Positions 1-8,923 are shown, counted from the first letter of the stretch. The stretch is 64,000 bases of DNA from Brasilonema sennae CENA114 (GCF_006968745.1 NZ_CP030118.1:2864654-2928653), one strand, 5' to 3'. The notes: a model not told the origin generated them from the sequence alone. Made by a program: numbers and translations.

Positions 1-387
1 AAGTCGTGCCGGAGTTGTCTCCGACTGTCCAGAACGCCAGTTAGTGCTACGTTCTAGATAACCACTCATTAGTTCTTGATAGCGTCTAGCAATTATAACT
101 CGTGTCGCCCGATAGCCTTGGGTATAAAGCTTGTCTAGTGCTTCATGAATTTCAAACCTAATGCCATCGGGATGAGTATGTTGCCGATACCAGTCGCTAT
201 TCCATCTGCGCCAATGACGTCCTGATTGTAGGTGGATGAGTTCCCCAGTTTCGGGATTTGCTTCAAACGCGCCGTGACGCGGGCATAAATAAGTGTCAGT
301 TAGTGTCAAAGCCGGGATTGTTTGGCGGCAATGGGGACACTGAATTTCTGCACCGAATATGGGGTACTGCAAGGCTGGATTCATCAT
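1..387 (-). CDS. TIGR02652-type conserved cyanobacterial protein (C-terminus beyond window)
   Basis: This reading frame is open from an ATG at 387 to the left edge (129 codons visible), so the C-terminus is missing. The translation begins MMNPALQYPIFGAEIQCPHC and resembles a protein conserved across cyanobacteria that I recall as TIGR02652; its function is unknown. Cys17, Cys20, Cys35 and His38 are spaced like a small zinc ribbon, which is inference from spacing. The remainder is rich in Arg, Trp and Tyr. Two ATG codons occur in tandem at the start and either could be used. The gene is divergent from the carbonic-anhydrase-like gene, with about 190 bases between them. Confidence 0.75.
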   Translation of the reverse strand, partial: MMNPALQYPIFGAEIQCPHCRQTIPALTLTDTYLCPRHGAFEANPETGELIHLQSGRHWRRWNSDWYRQHTHPDGIRFEIHEALDKLYTQGYRATRVIIARRYQELMSGYLERSTNWRSGQSETTPARL

Positions 388-580
388 GAAGTGCTTACAA
401 ACATATTTTTGTCTTCACCAGTCGTGTTGGTTCCTTTTACACTTCTGCTCCACCTTGTTGGACACCGATTTGCTGCTGCCCTTGCGAGCCACGAGGCTCT
501 ACACCGTGATATCCTGGTTTTGCAACCTACCAAGGTTGGAGTTCCTCCAGTGTTCCTGGGTACCACACCTCTATTCTACC

Positions 581-1111
581 GTGTCTATCGCTTCCTACTG
601 GTCTTCTCCTGATATTTCTCAAGCCGCCTTTATAGCAGCGAACGCTATTGTTATGGGTTCAGTCAAAATTGCAGCCGGGGTGAGCATCTGGTACGGAGCA
701 GTTGTTAGGGCAGATGTGGAATCCATAGAAATTGGCGAATGTACAAACATTCAGGATGGAGCAATATTACACGGTGATCCTGGAAAACCCACGGTGTTAG
801 AAGATCATGTTACTGTCGGGCATCGTGCTGTTGTACACTCTGCCTACATTGAACACGGCAGCTTGATTGGAATTGGCGCAGTTGTTTTAGATGGTGTGCG
901 AGTGGGTAGTGGTAGCATTATTGGTGCTGGCGCAGTCGTTACGAAAGATGTACCACCTCTATCCCTGGTTGTGGGTGTTCCTGGCAAAGTCGTCCGCCAA
1001 ATCTCCGAAGCGGAAGCAGCAGAACTGATTGAACATGCTGAACGTTACAAAAAGTTAGCGTTGGTTCATGCAGGCAAGGGTACGGATATTGGGTTTGAGG
1101 CACCCGAGTAA
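581..1111 (+). CDS. Gamma-carbonic anhydrase-like hexapeptide-repeat protein
   Basis: The 176-residue protein is a left-handed beta-helix of hexapeptide repeats such as IVMGSV, VVRADV and IGAGAVV, followed by a C-terminal helix. Such proteins form trimers; the family includes gamma-carbonic anhydrases and relatives of the CcmM N-terminus, although many members have no proven activity. Histidines that could be metal ligands lie in ILHGD, VTVGHRAVVHS and nearby segments. I chose the GTG at 581 (VSIASYW) because the repeat fold starts directly after it. The frame stays open back to 359, but that extension is Cys- and Leu-rich and looks like translated spacer. The stop codon runs straight into a long heptamer repeat. 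Confidence 0.8.
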   Translation: MSIASYWSSPDISQAAFIAANAIVMGSVKIAAGVSIWYGAVVRADVESIEIGECTNIQDGAILHGDPGKPTVLEDHVTVGHRAVVHSAYIEHGSLIGIGAVVLDGVRVGSGSIIGAGAVVTKDVPPLSLVVGVPGKVVRQISEAEAAELIEHAERYKKLALVHAGKGTDIGFEAPE

Positions 1112-1282
1112 GAAGGAGTAGGGAGAAGGGAGTAGGGAGAAGGGAGTAGGGAGAAGGGAGAAGGGAGAAGGGAGAAGGGAGCAGGGAGCAGGGAGAAGGG
1201 AGAAGGGAGCAGAGAGAAGGGAGAAGGGAGCAGGGAGCAGGGAGCAGGGAGCAGGGAGCAGGGAGAAGGGAGCAGGGAGCAG
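1112..1282. repeat. Heptanucleotide tandem repeat, about 24 copies
   Basis: Units of 7 bp, mainly GGGAGAA, GGGAGCA and GGGAGTA, run without interruption from the stop codon of the carbonic-anhydrase-like gene. This matches the short tandemly repeated repetitive sequences known from filamentous cyanobacteria. Long open frames on the minus strand here (poly-LLPAPCS peptides) are artefacts of the repeat. Confidence 0.9.
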
Positions 1283-1435
1283 GCGAAGCCCTTCGACATA
1301 GGATTTTCGTCTTTCCCACAACGCCAGGTACCTCAAGTGGGGAAACCCGCCTAAAGCACTGGCTCCCCTTACACCCCCACACCGTTCGGCGCTCGCGCTC
1401 TAGGCGTTGCCCTTACACCCCTAGTTTTTGTAAAG
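1283..1435. repeat. GC-rich dispersed intergenic repeat fragment
   Basis: This stretch holds words such as ACGCCAGGTACCTCAAGTGG, GGGAAACCCGCC and GCACTGGCTCC. Related words recur near 1780, 3310, 43780, 50700 and 52150. It looks like decayed mobile palindromic repeat sequence between the heptamer array and psbY; no gene is visible. Confidence 0.6.
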
Positions 1436-1543
1436 ATTCTTTACGTATTGTTTGGCAAAGTTGACTGGTTCAGGTACAAAATAAATAATGAGAAAAGTTG
1501 ACAAAACTTTAACATATATATAACAGAACAGAGAGGTGTAGAT

Positions 1544-1675
1544 ATGAGTCTTCCAGATATGCGTTTGATCATTGTTTTAGCACCACTTCTCATTGCTGCT
1601 GGTTGGGCATTCTTTAACATTGGTGCTGCTGCTCTCAATCAATTGCAAAACTTTTTGAATAGAGAAGAAGCTTAA
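1544..1675 (+). CDS. psbY: Photosystem II protein PsbY
   Basis: This 43-residue reading frame encodes a single membrane helix, with the characteristic segment [19 protein letters not shown]. PsbY is a small subunit at the edge of photosystem II near cytochrome b559. The chosen ATG at 1544 has a purine-rich site (GAGAGG, 1531-1536) at good spacing; a second in-frame ATG at 1559 would give 38 residues. The gene stands alone and is followed by a clear intrinsic terminator. An AT-rich stretch at about 1505-1525 may hold the promoter. Confidence 0.88.
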   Translation: MSLPDMRLIIVLAPLLIAAGWAFFNIGAAALNQLQNFLNREEA

Positions 1676-1701
1676 AATCAACTGATTACCACAAAATATT
1701 T

Positions 1702-1740
1702 AACCGACTGTTTTGATTCATAAAGCAGTCGGTTTTGTTT
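1702..1740 (+). terminator. psbY intrinsic terminator
   Basis: Arms AACCGACTG (1702-1710) and CAGTCGGTT (1726-1734) pair perfectly around a 15-base loop and are followed by a T-rich tail. It sits 26 bases after the psbY stop codon. Confidence 0.85.
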
Positions 1741-1920
1741 ATCAGTTGTCAGTTAACAGTTATCAGTGAGCCAGCGCTACAGGAGGGTCTCCCTCCGTAG
1801 GCGACTGGCGTTCGCCGTAAGGCGTGCGCTCTGCGCACACCCGAAGGGTTATCAGGTAGGAAACGGACTCGTCCACCCCTTGTTCACTGCTCACTGTTTA
1901 CTGTTTACTGTTCACTGTGT
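1741..1920. repeat. Composite dispersed repeat upstream of folC
   Basis: The segment combines CAGTTATCAGT words, a GC-rich palindromic block (CCAGCGCTACAGGAGGGTCT and following), the core TTATCAGGTAGGAAACGGAC continuing to 1889, and TTCACTGTTTACTG heptads. The core recurs at 3264-3300 and 54734-54774. No gene is visible. Confidence 0.75.
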
Positions 1921-1953
1921 AAAAAATTTAACCTACTCACCTGACTACCTTTT

Positions 1954-3222
1954 GTGGATATCGACTCCCTACTTCAACCCTTCCAACACTTTGGCGTTCA
2001 TCTTGGATTAGAACGCATTGTTAAGCTGCTGGCAAATCTTGGAAATCCTCATGAGCAAGTTCGAGTGATTCATGTTGCTGGGACTAATGGCAAAGGTTCC
2101 GTTTGTGCTTACCTGAGTTCTATTCTCACTTCAAAAGGTTATCGCACTGGACGCTACATTTCACCTCATTTGGTAGATTGGACGGAACGTATTTGTCTGA
2201 ATGAACAGCCGATTTCCTCAGAGGAATTTTGCCAGTTGTTACTACAGGTGCAAGCAGCAGTTCCCCAAGGTGAAGAGTCACCAACTCAATTTGAAGTCAT
2301 TACTGCAGCAGCTTGGTTATATTTTGCACAAGCTAAAGTAGATGTGGCGGTGGTAGAAGTTGGATTAGGAGGACGCTTGGATGCAACAAACGTCTGCTCA
2401 AAACCTTTGGTCACTATTATCACTTCAATCAGCCGTGAACATTGGCAGGTTCTCGGTCCTACTGTTGCTGATATTGCCAGAGAAAAAGCTGGTATTCTTA
2501 AACTTGGGTGTCCTGCTGTTGTGGGACCATTGCCAAGGGAAGCAGAAGAAGTTGTGCGATCGCGTGCTTCAGAATTGCAATGTCCTGTGATTGCGCCTCA
2601 ACCTTCCACTGCTTTTTCTCCAGGATGGGCGGAGTATCAAACACAAAGTTCACTCTTTAGAAATTCAAATTTAATTAAATACCCTTTGCCGTTACAGGGA
2701 CAAATTCAGTTAACGAATTCAGCTTTGGCTCTAGCCGCTATAGAAATTTTACAAACGCAGGGTTGGAAGATGTCTGAATCAGCCATTGTTCAAGGAATGG
2801 CAAATACAAAATGGCTGGGGCGGATGCAATGGACAACTTGGAAAAACCATAAATTGTTGCTAGATGGTGCTCATAATCCAGCAGCTGCCCAAGTTTTGCG
2901 AGATTATGTAAACACACTGAATGTGAAATCAGTTAGTTGGGTGATGGGAATGCTTTCCACAAAAGAGCATGGGGAGATATTCCAAGCTTTACTGCAACCA
3001 AATGACCGATTATATTTAGTGCCAGTTCCTGATCATAGTTCAGCCAATCCTGAGGAATTAGCAAAACTGGCTCAAAGTATCTGCCCAGAATTGAGTTTTT
3101 GTCATACTTACCCAGAATTATTCTCAGCCCTTGAGGCAGCTTTTGCCTCCACGGATGATTTGGTAATTTTGTGTGGTTCGCTGTATTTAGTTGGGCATTT
3201 TTTAGGAAGTACAAATGCTTAG
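1954..3222 (+). CDS. folC: Bifunctional dihydrofolate/folylpolyglutamate synthase FolC
   Basis: The enzyme adds glutamate to dihydropteroate or to reduced folates with ATP, in the cytoplasm. The 422-residue protein has the Mur-ligase-type P-loop GTNGKGS near residue 45, the conserved QFEVITAAAW segment, the VEVGLGGRLDATN motif and the C-terminal LLDGAHNPAAA motif. The start is a GTG directly before DIDSLLQPFQHFG, the usual N-terminus of the family, with no strong ribosome binding site. It stands alone, flanked on both sides by dispersed repeats. Confidence 0.93.
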   Translation: MDIDSLLQPFQHFGVHLGLERIVKLLANLGNPHEQVRVIHVAGTNGKGSVCAYLSSILTSKGYRTGRYISPHLVDWTERICLNEQPISSEEFCQLLLQVQAAVPQGEESPTQFEVITAAAWLYFAQAKVDVAVVEVGLGGRLDATNVCSKPLVTIITSISREHWQVLGPTVADIAREKAGILKLGCPAVVGPLPREAEEVVRSRASELQCPVIAPQPSTAFSPGWAEYQTQSSLFRNSNLIKYPLPLQGQIQLTNSALALAAIEILQTQGWKMSESAIVQGMANTKWLGRMQWTTWKNHKLLLDGAHNPAAAQVLRDYVNTLNVKSVSWVMGMLSTKEHGEIFQALLQPNDRLYLVPVPDHSSANPEELAKLAQSICPELSFCHTYPELFSALEAAFASTDDLVILCGSLYLVGHFLGSTNA

Positions 3223-3390
3223 GTCGCTGTCGGGTTTAACAGTTACCAGTTATCAGTTATCAGTTATCAGGTAGGAAAGGGACTCGTCCAGCCCTTGTTC
3301 ACCCGAAGGGTGAACGCCAGATGCCTAGGTCGGGAAACCCTCCTGCAGCACTGGACTCACTGTTTAGTGTTCACTGTTCACTGATTCGAT
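3223..3390. repeat. Composite dispersed repeat downstream of folC
   Basis: Tandem TTATCAG words lead into ATCAGGTAGGAAAGGGACTC (from 3267), then a CACCCGAAGGGTGAACGCCAG block and TTCACTGTTCACTG heptads. It is the same composite element as at 1741-1920, with different internal modules. Confidence 0.75.
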
Positions 3391-3438
3391 CAGGCAGGAG
3401 AGGATAATATTGCTGCAGATAGAGATAGTATTAAATCA

Positions 3439-3621
3439 ATGGGTGGAGTTGGGGATTGGGAGTTCTTGGATATATTGAGAACAACGAAATATAAACAAGA
3501 CAAGGAAAAAATGCAAAATACTCCTAATAAAACATCCCCTTCTACTGTTAAAGTAACCGACAAGGAAGTTATCTCAAATAAGCAATACTGGGCGCTCAAG
3601 GGATGGCAGTGTGTAAAGTAG
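3439..3621 (+). CDS. Small hypothetical reading frame, possibly a gene remnant
   Basis: This 60-codon frame could encode a basic, hydrophilic peptide (MGGVGDWEFLDILRTTKYKQ to the C-terminal WQCVK). The frame is open upstream to about 3385 without another good start, which suggests the 3' fragment of a longer gene. I do not recognise the family and see no strong ribosome binding site. It lies between a dispersed repeat and hisC. Confidence 0.2.
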   Translation: MGGVGDWEFLDILRTTKYKQDKEKMQNTPNKTSPSTVKVTDKEVISNKQYWALKGWQCVK

Positions 3622-3751
3622 GGAGCAAGATGCTCCCACTGCTACCTTTGGGTTTGCAGTCGCCAAGTGAGGCAAAGCTGTTATTCGCGCTGTCTCACTG
3701 CTCCCTTGTATATACGGTTCATTTTTTCATTATTTTGCGTAAGTCCTGTAC

Positions 3752-4804
3752 TTATTTATTTACGCTAACTAACGCTTCTACCAACATCTGATTTTGCTCA
3801 TCCGTCCCAACCGTAATCCGCAGCTTATCCTCTAACCCAGGTTGCTTAAAGTAACGCACCAAAATTCCTCGTTCTTTCAACCCCAAGTAAATAGACTCTG
3901 CATTTCCCTCAGTCGGAGTTGCCAAAACAAAGTTAGCTTGAGAATCAAGCACTTTCCATCCCAGATTCTTCAAATCTTGCGCTAGCTTCGTCCGCGAGAT
4001 TTTCACTTTGTCTGCACAAGCATTCTTGTAAGCCTGATCTCGCATTGCAGCTGTACCCACAGCTATAGCGATCGCATCAATATTGTAACTATCTTTTACC
4101 TTAAATAAGCCAGCCAGCAGTTTTGGATTTGCCACCCCAAAACCCATCCGCAACCCTGCCAAGGAATACCCTTTGGACAAAGTACGTAAGACAATCACGT
4201 TCTCGAATTCTTGCACCAAGCGCAACGCGCTATACTCAGCAAAGTCAGTGTAAGCTTCATCAACCACCACAATTCCTGACACTTGCTGTGCCAATTCCCG
4301 CAGATCATCTAAAGGTACCACATGACCAGAGGGACTATTGGGAGAAGCAATAAAGGTAATTGCTCCATTCGCCGCAATGAGTTCCTTAATTGGTAACTGA
4401 AAATCGGCAGGGTAAGGAACTTCAACCACTTGCGCAGGTTGTATGGCTGATAAAGTCCGATACAGCACGTAGGTTGGCATGGGATACAGGACTTTGCGCT
4501 CACTCCCCTCCGCACAGGAACGCACCAACACATTCAACACATCATCGCTCCCATTACCTACAATAATCCAATCTGCAGGTACTCCCAACGCATCACTCAC
4601 TGCTTGACAAAACTCTCTGGCAAATGGATCAGGGTAGCGTCGTAGCCATTCACCATCTAAATTGTGCAGCACCTCCATCGCTTTTGGGGAGGGCGGATAA
4701 GGATTTTCATTTGTGTTGAGTTTGATAATTTTTGTTCCTGGTTTGGGTTGTTCACCAGGAATGTAGCCAGTCATGGCATCAATAGCAGGACGAAAGTAGC
4801 TCAT
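3752..4804 (-). CDS. hisC: Histidinol-phosphate aminotransferase HisC
   Basis: HisC is a PLP enzyme that converts imidazole-acetol phosphate to histidinol phosphate. The 350-residue protein shows the family features: KLNTNENPYPPSP near the N-terminus, GNGSDDVL for the PLP phosphate region, SPNSPSGH, VVDEAYTDF and the Schiff-base lysine in TLSKGYSLAGLRMG. I chose ATG 4804 (MSYFRPAIDAM). The frame is open 18 codons further, but those codons come from a TTCCCTGTTCCCTGT-type dispersed repeat and are unlikely to be translated. The gene is not in a his operon here. Confidence 0.92.
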   Translation of the reverse strand: MSYFRPAIDAMTGYIPGEQPKPGTKIIKLNTNENPYPPSPKAMEVLHNLDGEWLRRYPDPFAREFCQAVSDALGVPADWIIVGNGSDDVLNVLVRSCAEGSERKVLYPMPTYVLYRTLSAIQPAQVVEVPYPADFQLPIKELIAANGAITFIASPNSPSGHVVPLDDLRELAQQVSGIVVVDEAYTDFAEYSALRLVQEFENVIVLRTLSKGYSLAGLRMGFGVANPKLLAGLFKVKDSYNIDAIAIAVGTAAMRDQAYKNACADKVKISRTKLAQDLKNLGWKVLDSQANFVLATPTEGNAESIYLGLKERGILVRYFKQPGLEDKLRITVGTDEQNQMLVEALVSVNK

Positions 4805-5032
4805 AGTTAATGGTGGGAAATTATATACAGGGAATAGGGAACAGGGAACAGCGAACAAGCAAAGTATGTTGTTATATCAAATCCGTTTGTACCGGAATTA
4901 TTTATCCAACACTCCCTCTGCGTTCTGGTGCGCCTGGTGCGGTTTTTTAATGATTCAGATTCAACCAGAAACGATATTAGCGCTTAAGAGCATATGAGTT
5001 AAAGGCTCAGATATTGAACCATAATTCTCGTC
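4805..5032. other. Spacer upstream of hisC
   Basis: It contains heptamer-type words (ACAGGGAATAGGGAACAGGG) immediately upstream of hisC and otherwise AT-rich sequence. No gene is visible. Confidence 0.5.
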
Positions 5033-5147
5033 CGCCAAGAAATAAATTTCTTGGCTCAAAGTTTAAGTCCGTTAAAACGGACTAGGTAAGTTTTTGAGTC
5101 CGTTTTAACGGACTTTGGCTATGAGCCTTGAACTTAAGTTCAAGGCG
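5033..5147. mobile_element. MITE-like element made of nested palindromes
   Basis: Three hairpins are packed in 115 bp: GCCAAGAAAT/ATTTCTTGGC (5034-5055), a perfect 19-bp stem (5065-5083 with 5097-5115, loop 13) whose arms are each near-palindromic around AGTCCGTT/AACGGACT, and a perfect 22-bp palindrome (5125-5146). The two outer hairpins are imperfect inverted copies, and the element starts CGCC and ends GGCG, so the whole is one long dyad. There is no coding capacity. Similar elements are common between cyanobacterial genes, so it is probably a non-autonomous element. Confidence 0.65.
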
Positions 5148-5259
5148 TACTAAAGTCGAGGTGTAAGATCTGAGTCAAACTCGTTTATTGTATTACTTGC
5201 GGCAGAGCAGCCCCAAGCGCATTTCCAGGTGGAACCTGGAAACGAGATTGTAATAACTT

Positions 5260-6564
5260 TTAAGTTCTCGTGCTATTCCACTCTTGTGCTGCATCCTCCA
5301 CAGCTTTATCTACAGTCTTCTCACCCAGCATAGCCGCTTGCAAGTTCTCGTAAATTGCTTTTTGCAAAAGTTTTATATCCTTGAGCACTGGAGTTAATAT
5401 CTCTGCCTTTTGCAGTTCTTGCGCACTCATCACTCGCGCCTTATCTAAAGTCGAAGCGTTGGCAGGTGCGTCTTTGAAGTAGCTATCAGCAAGGGACTTC
5501 GTTGTGGATGGGAGAACATTCGCGGCTTTGGCAAAACTGAGTTGGTTCTCGTCATTTGTCAGGAACAAGGCGAATTTGAGGGCGGCGTCGGGTTGTTTGC
5601 TGTCGCGAGGAATCACAACGTTCATGACAGCGACATTTTTCTTGCCAGTTTCACCAGTGACTTGTGGTGCGATCGCCGAAACTTTGGCTATACCTGGCGC
5701 ATTTTTATTAATGTTCTCCAGAAACTCTCCTCCAGAAAACAAGAACGCTGTTTCTCCAGCTTGGTACAAATCAACAGCACGACGATGTCCTTGTGTCAAT
5801 GTTTCTTTGGGGATAAGTCCTTTTTTGTATAAGTCTACCCAATACTGAAACGCTGCTTTACCTTGTGGGGAGTTAAATGCTGCTTTACCTTCAGCATCCA
5901 CTAAAGTCACCCCCATTTGTACCAAGGACTCTAACACCTCTGCAGCATCTTGGGGAACGAAAGTTACAAAAAAGGCATATTTACCAGTTTTGTCCTTAAT
6001 TTGTTGAGCAGCCTGCGCTAATTCCGCGTAGGTGGCAGGTGCTTTATTGATACCTGCCTGTTTCAATAAATCAGTGTTATAAATGGTTAGTTGCGTGGTG
6101 AGGTACCAGGGAATCCCAAAACTCTTGTTATTGAGCGTGCTTGCTTGCCAAATGTTCGGTAAATAGGAGGAACGCACTTGTTTTGGGACTTTTGCATCTA
6201 AATCTAACCAGGCATTTCTTCCTGCAAGTTGGGAGGCAAAATCTGGATTGAGGTTCACAACATCAGGCGGTGTTTTTCCTGAAACGGCTGTTAAAATTTT
6301 GCTCTGCATTGCCGTCCAAGGCACGTCAACCCAACTCACTTTTATACCAGGGTTTTTTGACTCAAAAGATGTTATCAGGCTTTTAAAGTAGTCAGTAAAT
6401 TGGGGTTGGAGTTGCATAGTCCAAAATTGAACATTTGCGATTCCTGATGATGCTTGTTTTGTGCTATTACCAACATTGCCTGTACCACAACTAACCATCC
6501 AACTGGTTAATACACCGACTAGTGCCCAAATAATTAGTTTTTTGAATTTTTGAATGCTAACCAT
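5260..6564 (-). CDS. ABC transporter solute-binding lipoprotein, sugar type (family 1)
   Basis: The 434-residue protein has a lipoprotein signal (hydrophobic residues 10-24, then MVSC with Cys26). It continues as a family 1 solute-binding protein: FWTMQLQPQF, a PDVVNLNPDFASQLA segment, GIPWYLTTQLTIYN, and the C-terminal AMLGEKTVDKAVEDAAQEWN typical of maltose-type binding proteins. It would deliver a sugar or related solute to a permease pair, but no permease or ATPase gene lies nearby; the ligand cannot be told from sequence. It is divergent from pilM. Confidence 0.85.
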   Translation of the reverse strand: MVSIQKFKKLIIWALVGVLTSWMVSCGTGNVGNSTKQASSGIANVQFWTMQLQPQFTDYFKSLITSFESKNPGIKVSWVDVPWTAMQSKILTAVSGKTPPDVVNLNPDFASQLAGRNAWLDLDAKVPKQVRSSYLPNIWQASTLNNKSFGIPWYLTTQLTIYNTDLLKQAGINKAPATYAELAQAAQQIKDKTGKYAFFVTFVPQDAAEVLESLVQMGVTLVDAEGKAAFNSPQGKAAFQYWVDLYKKGLIPKETLTQGHRRAVDLYQAGETAFLFSGGEFLENINKNAPGIAKVSAIAPQVTGETGKKNVAVMNVVIPRDSKQPDAALKFALFLTNDENQLSFAKAANVLPSTTKSLADSYFKDAPANASTLDKARVMSAQELQKAEILTPVLKDIKLLQKAIYENLQAAMLGEKTVDKAVEDAAQEWNSTRT

Positions 6565-6880
6565 CGTGCTTGTATTTTATTTAAGTCTATTGGGTTTAAG
6601 GTACTTATGAAACAATTGTGGAGATTATAAGCTAAAACAATTTCTTCGTAATGATATCAATCCTTAACAAAAAAGAACTCAGAACTCAGAACTCAGAATG
6701 AACTTCTGTACGACTGGGTGATGAGTAGAGGGGTTTAAATAACGAGAGTTAATGGCGGTGTCTACAATTGGTTTGGTGCTGCACCGATCCAAAAGATTGC
6801 TGAATTCTGCGTTCTGACAACTGAGTTCTTCTTCAATATCATTTCATTTTTAAATTTGCAATCCAACGAGCAAAACTGTA
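6565..6880. other. Divergent intergenic region between binding protein and pilM
   Basis: It contains three copies of the heptamer GAACTCA (about 6677-6697) and a related GAACTCAGTTGTCAGAACGC-like stretch on the opposite strand near 6800. It must hold both promoters; I see no gene and no clear operator. Confidence 0.5.
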
Positions 6881-7999
6881 GTGAAGCTATTCAATAGTTT
6901 GTTTGGTAAATTCCAGAAAGGGGTTGGTATAGAACTGTCACCGCAACGTGTGAATTTAGTTCAACTGCGTAAGTTACGTCAAGGTTTGAAACTAGAAACA
7001 TTAACATCGGTGTCTCTTCCTGAGGGGGTTTTCGTGAATAGTCAAATCGTTGACTCCCCAACAATGGCGCAATTTATTCAGCAAGCGTTAGCTGAAAGTA
7101 ACATCAAAGCTTCTCGTGTTGCTACTGCTATACCGGGGCGAGAATCAATTATACGCACCATATCTGTGCCAGCGGAGTTAGATGATCAAGAACTACGCCA
7201 CATGGTACTAAACCACGAAGCAGGTTTGTATTTACCTTTTCCTTGTGAAGAAGCGGATTTAGATTATCAGAAACTTGGGTACTTTGTAGATGATGACGGC
7301 ATTGAAAAAATACAGATACTGTTAGTCGCTACACGAAAAGAAATTACTGATACATATATAAATACATTTGAACTAGCCGGATTGCGAATCGATGTTCTAG
7401 ATATTAACATTTTTGCTTTGATTCGCACACTTCGTGAACAACTTCGAGAATTTGGTTCGCAAGAAGCAGTCGTACTCGTAGATATAGAATTTGATTGTAC
7501 AGAAATAGCGATTATTGTTAACGGAATTCCACACTTTTTGCGTACAATTCCTATTGGAATAGGTCTCATGCAAACTGTCTTCTCTGAAGCAATGAACTTA
7601 CCTGTTTCACAAGAGATAGAACTGTTGTATGAAATATCTATTCCTTCAAGTAATATAAATGGAGGAAAAACGGACGCTGATCATGACATTCCTGAAATCA
7701 ATCTAGGCGTAGTAGCATTGATGAAAGTGTTGGAAGAACTCACTGATGAACTGCGCCGTTCCATTGATTTTTATCTCAACCAAGATGAAAATTTGCAGGT
7801 AGCACAGGTTATGCTGGCTGGACCTGGAGGCGGACTCAGACAACTTGATGATTTTTTGACACAACAATTGAATTTACCAACTTCTCAAATTGATCCAGTA
7901 GCAGCTTTGTCATTGCAAATTGATGAAGAGAAATACTCCTTAGTGGAACGTTCTGGATTGGGAATTGTGCTTGGTTTAGGAATGCGAGAGGCAGAATAA
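6881..7999 (+). CDS. pilM: Type IV pilus assembly protein PilM
   Basis: PilM is an actin-like cytoplasmic ATP-binding protein that binds the N-terminus of PilN in the pilus alignment complex. The 372-residue protein begins KLFNSLFGKFQKGVGIELSP and has the FtsA-like blocks VLVDIEFDCTEIAI and MLAGPGGGLRQLDDFL. The start is a GTG at 6881. It is the first gene of pilM-pilN-pilO, with 156 bases (including CAAAATT repeat words) before pilN. Type IV pili in cyanobacteria serve motility, adhesion and DNA uptake. Confidence 0.92.
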   Translation: MKLFNSLFGKFQKGVGIELSPQRVNLVQLRKLRQGLKLETLTSVSLPEGVFVNSQIVDSPTMAQFIQQALAESNIKASRVATAIPGRESIIRTISVPAELDDQELRHMVLNHEAGLYLPFPCEEADLDYQKLGYFVDDDGIEKIQILLVATRKEITDTYINTFELAGLRIDVLDINIFALIRTLREQLREFGSQEAVVLVDIEFDCTEIAIIVNGIPHFLRTIPIGIGLMQTVFSEAMNLPVSQEIELLYEISIPSSNINGGKTDADHDIPEINLGVVALMKVLEELTDELRRSIDFYLNQDENLQVAQVMLAGPGGGLRQLDDFLTQQLNLPTSQIDPVAALSLQIDEEKYSLVERSGLGIVLGLGMREAE

Positions 8000-8155
8000 C
8001 AATTCAAAATTCAAAATTCAAAGTTCACAAAAAATAAATATAAGACTCAGATTTTATTTTTGACGAAGCTAGGTACACTTTATGTTCCCTGTTCCCTGTT
8101 AAGCGTTCCCTATCTCTACGAGTCAATTCAGAAATAAAACCGGATTCCTATATAA

Positions 8156-8923
8156 ATGTATAATATAGATATTAACTTTCTTAAAAACCGCAAAATTGAG
8201 AATAATTTTGAAGAGAAGCAACTAGGAATATCTCTACCTACAGGCAATTTAACACCAGTGTATATAGGACTAGTCGTTGGTCTATTGTTTCCAGCGTTGG
8301 TGGGAGTTGGTTGGTGGTTTGTGCAAAGTAAAAATACAGTATTAGAGCAGAACATCGCACAAATGGAACAGGAAAAGAAAAGATTAGAAGTAGAAATAGA
8401 AAGTGTTAATCAAATCCAAGTCGAAACAAGTAAAATTAAGCAGGAAACTCAAGCTTTAGTGAGTGTTTTTGACCAAATTCGTCCTTGGTCAGCTATGTTG
8501 CAAGATTTGCGCGATCGCATCCCAACAACAGTCCAAATTGATAGTATCAAACAAATCGCACCCACTACACCAACACAAGGACAATCAGCATCCAATCCTG
8601 CTGGAAGTTTAGAAATATCTGGGTTTGCTCGTTCCTTTAGCGATGTCAACGATTTCACGTTGACTTTACAACAATCTCGTTTCTTCAAAGCTGCACAAAC
8701 AAAAATTATCACAGCAGAATTAGTAGATGCACCCATACAACCAGGTACTACATCTGCAACAAGCTTACAAATGAAACCACCCCAAATAGTCAAATACACA
8801 ATTCAATCTAGTCTGAGTGATATTCCCGCTTCTGAATTCATTCGTGAATTAGAGCAAAAAGGCACAGTAGGACTTGTGACTCGGATTCGCAGTATGCAAC
8901 AGACAGGAGTCATTCCAAGATGA
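8156..8923 (+). CDS. pilN: Type IV pilus assembly protein PilN
   Basis: The 255-residue protein begins MYNIDINFLKNRK, which contains the short cytoplasmic PilM-binding segment. A membrane helix follows at about residues 38-58 (VYIGLVVGLLFPALVGVGWWF), then a coiled coil (about 65-105) and a periplasmic ferredoxin-like domain. It overlaps pilO by 4 bases (ATGA), consistent with translational coupling. The cyanobacterial N-terminus is longer than in Pseudomonas PilN, which fits the family. Confidence 0.9.
   Translation: MYNIDINFLKNRKIENNFEEKQLGISLPTGNLTPVYIGLVVGLLFPALVGVGWWFVQSKNTVLEQNIAQMEQEKKRLEVEIESVNQIQVETSKIKQETQALVSVFDQIRPWSAMLQDLRDRIPTTVQIDSIKQIAPTTPTQGQSASNPAGSLEISGFARSFSDVNDFTLTLQQSRFFKAAQTKIITAELVDAPIQPGTTSATSLQMKPPQIVKYTIQSSLSDIPASEFIRELEQKGTVGLVTRIRSMQQTGVIPR

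Noticed and set aside
359..580. N-terminal extension of the carbonic-anhydrase-like protein
   Set aside because: The hexapeptide fold starts at the GTG at 581; the extension is Cys/Leu-rich and overlaps the promoter region of the divergent gene.
1112..1282. Possible CRISPR array
   Set aside because: The repeat unit is 7 bp with no spacers of constant length and no cas genes nearby.
939..1382. Long minus-strand frames rich in LLPAPCS repeats
   Set aside because: They are translations of the 7-bp tandem repeat, open in several frames at once, and overlap a well-supported gene.
1766..2011. 81-codon plus-strand frame before folC
   Set aside because: It lies almost wholly in dispersed-repeat sequence and overlaps the start of folC.
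4805..4858. Longer HisC start
   Set aside because: The 18 extra codons are encoded by a dispersed TTCCCTGTTCCCTGT-type repeat and do not match the family N-terminus.
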